Below, one piece after another: positions 59,975 to 64,000 of a DNA stretch of 64,000 nt (position 1 is its first letter; each line of letters opens with the position of its first letter). The stretch is from Tamarix chinensis (lineage: Eukaryota > Streptophyta > Magnoliopsida > Caryophyllales > Tamaricaceae): positions 35,958,318 to 36,022,317 of the forward strand of contig CM060175.1 in NCBI GenBank assembly GCA_030549775.1, written 5' to 3'. The notes below the pieces were generated by a model. The model was not told where the DNA came from. It saw nothing but the letters and a program-made list of their open reading frames with translations, and did not search any database. The position numbers were made by a program, and so were the translations under genes.

Positions 59975-62900
59975 AGATAGGTACCTCACCACGTACTTCA
60001 CATTAGACAAAAGGCTAAGTATTCAACCATTCAAAATATAAGGGTAAACTAGAGTCTGAAAGAAAAATTTAGGGATAAGAAAACCAATTTTTACAACCTA
60101 GAGTTGCGTAGGATCAAAATCTATATAAGATATATCAGAAGTTGACATAAATCAATTTCAAAAAGATACACCTTATTCACTAAGGACCACAGAGGAAAAT
60201 CTCTAGGAATTCCTATGCTCAACAACCCAACTATGTTGAGAGGATGATGAGATCACTCACTTGTTTTCCTTAGGACTCCTGCAACAAATCTCCCACTTAT
60301 AGGATTGAGCAAGGGATTACAACAATATCCCCATTAATATACATACATATTGAGCAAACCAATCTACCACCATCATATAGATCCCGATATAAGCAAGACC
60401 CACACAACATGCTCATGGTATGACTTACCAAATGGGCATGGGACTTTCCTACTATATCATTCGCGTAAAATGACATAGGTCATACAAGATATATTTGGAT
60501 CCACTGAACCATGCTTATTTATAATCATGACAGTATACAAGGGTATATAGATTTTAGCATGCATATTACCTACCTATGGAACGTGTATTACTTAGATTAT
60601 CCACTCAGTAGTATTTAGAGTAAAACTACAGGGATAATGGGAAATCATATATGATTTCCTAACCATGGATTATTTAGCTGGTATATCATGTTAATAAGAG
60701 TAATAGATCATAAAATAACTCATGGAAACATGTCATAATACAAAATGTCCCATATTGAGTATTCAAGAGGAACATATGATCAATATCAAATTAAAGGAAG
60801 TTAAGCACGAGTTATACCACATATTCATAGCTTAAATGAGGCGTGAGATATTATTTACTTATATAGAAAAGTGAGTATCAGATTAGTAAAATAACAATAA
60901 TCATAAAACAAGATCTAGCCGATCACTTTCTCCTTGGATCTTATTTCAGTCATTATTTAGCTTTAGGAAAAAACATAATGCCTTTAGAAAATCATTGAGT
61001 AGTAGGTGAGTATGTAATTATTTTATCCTAAGTTATTAAGCAATATTTGAGTATATAATTATTTTACCCAAAGTTATTGAGCAATAGGTGGGATTATTCT
61101 CCGTGGTCTCTCAATGCCATGGAATTTATCCAAATAAGTGGGTATGAAGTCCTAGCTCATGCTAAAGAAACTCTGTGGACATAAGTCCTACCCCATGCTA
61201 AATAACCATCTTGTTGTAACTAGACACTTTATTATCGATATTCTTTTGTATATCATTAGTTTTTAGAGTAGAAAAGGCACCGAGATCTATGAGGATTCTT
61301 GGATCAACTAGGATCTTTCCTGAAGGCACCAGAAGGTAAAATGCATAAGGTAAGACTAACTCCTAGTAGCTAATCAAGGATCGAATAATCCAGACCTTTC
61401 ATGGTGCTCATTTAACTTTAAGTGAATAGTGTCTTATTCGATTAGAATGTCATTTCACATAAAGGTCCACCATAATATCACACCAAGTAGTAAGCCTTTT
61501 TAATTCAGTTCATCCATACAGGGTTCTCACATCATCTTGTATTCCCATATAGGTATCTTCAAGTGATTATCCTAGGGATCAATTAATTATGCCAAAGTGG
61601 TGAATTATAAAATCTTAATATCATCCATAAATTTCAAAGCCAATAATTGAGTTTCCATTTATTCCCTTTGTTCATTATCCAACTCTAGGTCATGCTAAGG
61701 TTAAATTCATACTTCATTACTTAATCATAGTCTTACCATTCATTAAAGGATGTTCCAATAAAATTCCTAAGGCTAAAGGTGAACGTCTAATTAGAGGTGA
61801 ACTAGAGTCTAATATTAACTCATAACCATGTATCCAATTATTTTAATAGCTAAGTAAAAGTTATTGATTATTGATAAGGTCAACTCAAGGCCACCTTACA
61901 TGTTCATGTTATCTTCTTTTATCTTTGTCGAGTCATTTAACTTACGGGGTTCTCATTTTTAGGCCATGATATAACTTATTAAAGATCTATTATTCGTTAT
62001 TTTGATTCATTACTTCAATACTGACCATAAGAAGAATCCTTTTTTTGTCATTTAATCATCTATTTGTGTTAGATTCAAAAAAATGCCTAAATGCTAAATT
62101 AAGGCCAAATATTAGTTAACAAGGATAAATTTCTCTTCACTAGGATATTATGCCATCATCCATGTATGAGAAAACTCAAGACATCACATTCAGTAAGAAA
62201 TAGGTAAGAACATAAAATTTGGCTAACACTAGTTGATAGATTTCAAAATCAATTGATGTGACTTACTAACTAGCTGATCGGTTTTGTGGACTAGTCAATC
62301 GGTTAGGGCACTATCAATGTTTCTAGTGGTGGTAAACCAGTTGGTTTGTCAAGATCATTAATATGCTATTCTGTGAACCAACTGATCTGTTTGGTTATAC
62401 TAGTAGGTGTGTTTGAACTAAGGCTAAGACTACTAGGGTCACAAACAAGCCAGTCGACTACTTTGGGAACCATTTGATAGGTTTGGTCAAACAAGTTGAT
62501 GGGTTCAACCCAAAACTAACACCACTGAAGTCACAAACCAACCAGTTAATTGATTAACCCACTCAATCGACTATTCTAGGAACCGATTTATGGGTTTAGT
62601 CAAACCGGTTGATAGGTTTATCCTAAGACTAAGATCACTAAAGTCATAGACCAACCAGTTGATGGCTCTACTAGACCAGTTGATCAGTCTTGGAGATCAT
62701 TTGATTGGTTAAGGATAAAAACCCAAAAAAACACAATTACACATGATTAAATTCCTTAATCTATGTCTAATCAATCCAAATATCATTCTTAGGTTATTCA
62801 AGGTTTTCAACAAACATTATTCATGAATTGACATGAAAAATGCCAAAAATATGATGGGAATCTCAGTAAAATGATGCTTGAATTTTATGAACTTTAATTA

Positions 62901-63160
62901 AAAAGTCATGAATCACATTCTCTTCTTGTTATGAAATCATGCAAAAATCTCTTTCACATGTCACACACATCATTATCACTTAAGGAACCCAGAATATAAA
63001 GGAAAATTTGAATCTGTAATCATATTTATGAGATTTAGGCATATGAGCCTTTAAGCCAAGCTTCCTACCAACTTATTCATTCATTTAATACTAACTAGTG
63101 TAGGAACATAGCCACCTCTACTAATTAGGATATCAGATACTTATAATCATACCATTTTAT
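59975..63160 (+). mobile_element. TGTAACACC-family copy I (D subfamily), ends not found
   Basis: Opens with GATAGGTACCTCACCACG and CAAAAGGCTAAG (60009-60020), which in copy D lie about 100 bp inside the 5' end, so the terminus is missing. Then follow a GGACATAAGTCCTACC unit (61177-61192), GAAGGCACCAGAAGG and GACTAACTCC..GTAG (61322-61372) as in copy D (39990-40040). TCGATTGGTT-type repeats lie at 62215-62720. The 3' end is not seen before the probable LTR near 63180. Confidence 0.5.
62210..62725 (+). repeat. ACCAGTTGATGGGTT-type repeats
   Basis: About a dozen loosely spaced copies of (A)ACCA(G/A)TTGAT(G/C/T)GGTTT or the reverse type TAGTCAATCGGTTAG, on both strands. The same motif appears at 3195-3295, 45800-46090 and 47240-47400. 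No fixed period; they look like a diverged short-unit satellite. Confidence 0.7.
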
Positions 63161-63179
63161 ACAAAAATAGGGAGGATAA

Positions 63180-63730
63180 TGGTTTTGATGGAAACCTATT
63201 AGGTTTTCTCGAAAGGATCGAAAGATTAATCGAGCACAACGTTCGATTCGCCGGTTCAGCCTAAGGAACAACTCCAAAGGAAGACCAAAAGAATCAGAGG
63301 CACAGTTTGTACAACGACAACTGAAATTTGAAGAGTGAATGATCTAGATCAATCAAAGATAAGAGAGAAGATTTAAAAGAACGAGCAAACGACATATTCG
63401 CCAGAGAGAGAGAGAGAGACAAGTCGCGAGAGAAGAATTGAGAAAAACTCAGCGCAAATATTCTGTCCAAAAGTATCATCCCTGTTACACATTGACCCAA
63501 CTATTTATAGGCGTAGTACAGACCGTATGTTGACGTACAAAATACACAATACAGAACTTCGAATACACGCTATATCTACAATGGAAAGGCCAAACGGTCT
63601 GATTGTTTTGGGCCTCATAAATAGTCGATCATCCCAATCAAACCCTAAAATAAAAATGTCCCAAATACAATTAAGTTTAGGAATTAATTTCCATCAGCTA
63701 AAAATAACACTTTAGCTAATAATGGCTATT
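63180..63730 (-). promoter_or_regulatory. Probable LTR promoter and leader (minus strand)
   Basis: On the minus strand, CTATAAATAG (63501-63510) is a good plant TATA box. About 90-110 bases downstream is a CT-rich leader with (TC)n (63399-63420). This fits a retrotransposon LTR, perhaps copia-type, or a cellular promoter; no coding sequence follows in the window's remaining left part. Composition is clearly different from copy I. Confidence 0.4.
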
Positions 63731-64000
63731 AAGGATTGATTAATCCACAATCCATCTAGTCCGAATTAAGGATCGGGTGGCGGATTATACAACCAACCTA
63801 ATTTCCATTAGCCAATTTCGACCGGCGAATGCATCATATGGCATTACAATTTATTAACAATAAATTACATAATCTGCACATTCCAGCAACTACATCCAAA
63901 GATCCACAGAGTCCATATGCTGCATTACACTCCTATTTATTCACCAAATAAGACAAACAATTATAAGTAAATAATTTACAGCAATTTTCAAAATTAATTA
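63731..64000. other. No recognisable feature
   Basis: AT-rich DNA, possibly upstream part of the same LTR. Nothing further supported. Confidence 0.4.

Overview
The window is AT-rich nuclear DNA of a flowering plant, most likely a eudicot. The evidence is one intron-containing gene for a plant NRAMP metal transporter, plus plant-type L1 LINE, Ty3/gypsy chromovirus, Athila-like and hAT-MITE sequences. There are no bacterial operons, CRISPR arrays, rRNA genes or recognisable tRNA genes. The species cannot be named from the sequence.

Layout. 1-3112: a 5'-cut, decayed L1-type LINE with a poly(A) tail. 3113-11550: repeats, including a well-bounded 2.85-kb element (6176-9024). 11579-22545: the only cellular gene, the 3' ten exons of an NRAMP1/6-type transporter. 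It encodes about 462 residues and lacks roughly the first 75-85. A dead 5.28-kb chromovirus (12104-17379) lies inside one of its introns. 22546-24400: the 3' UTR, then AT-rich DNA. 24400-60000: a nest of transposons. The oldest layer is a minus-strand Ty3/gypsy pol (integrase 25.5-26.4 kb, RNase H at 26.7 and 36.5 kb, reverse transcriptase at 36.65 and 59.4-59.97 kb). An Athila-like element (26782-36419) splits it in RNase H, and a 22.7-kb composite (36717-59429) splits it in reverse transcriptase. 60000-64000: one more repeat copy and a probable LTR promoter.

The main observation is a large repeat family present in at least eight copies or pieces. Its ends are TGTAACACC-like and GGTGTTACA-like, and four copies have 5-bp flanking duplications that are exact or differ by one base. 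Member lengths vary from 2.8 to 5.3 kb, with different internal satellite modules, a shared ACGTACTGAGT-type motif and a CT/GC-rich block holding long but meaningless reading frames. The best reading is solo LTRs of a very-long-LTR element or a non-autonomous LARD-type element. One chain is three or four insertions deep (40426-45732 inside 38684-47536 inside 37771-48240, within 36717-59429). I cannot say whether the family is already named in a repeat database.

Nothing here looks like a working mobile element: every transposon reading frame has stops, frameshifts, deletions or altered catalytic residues. The NRAMP exons that are present have open frames, consistent GT-AG splice sites and matching phases.
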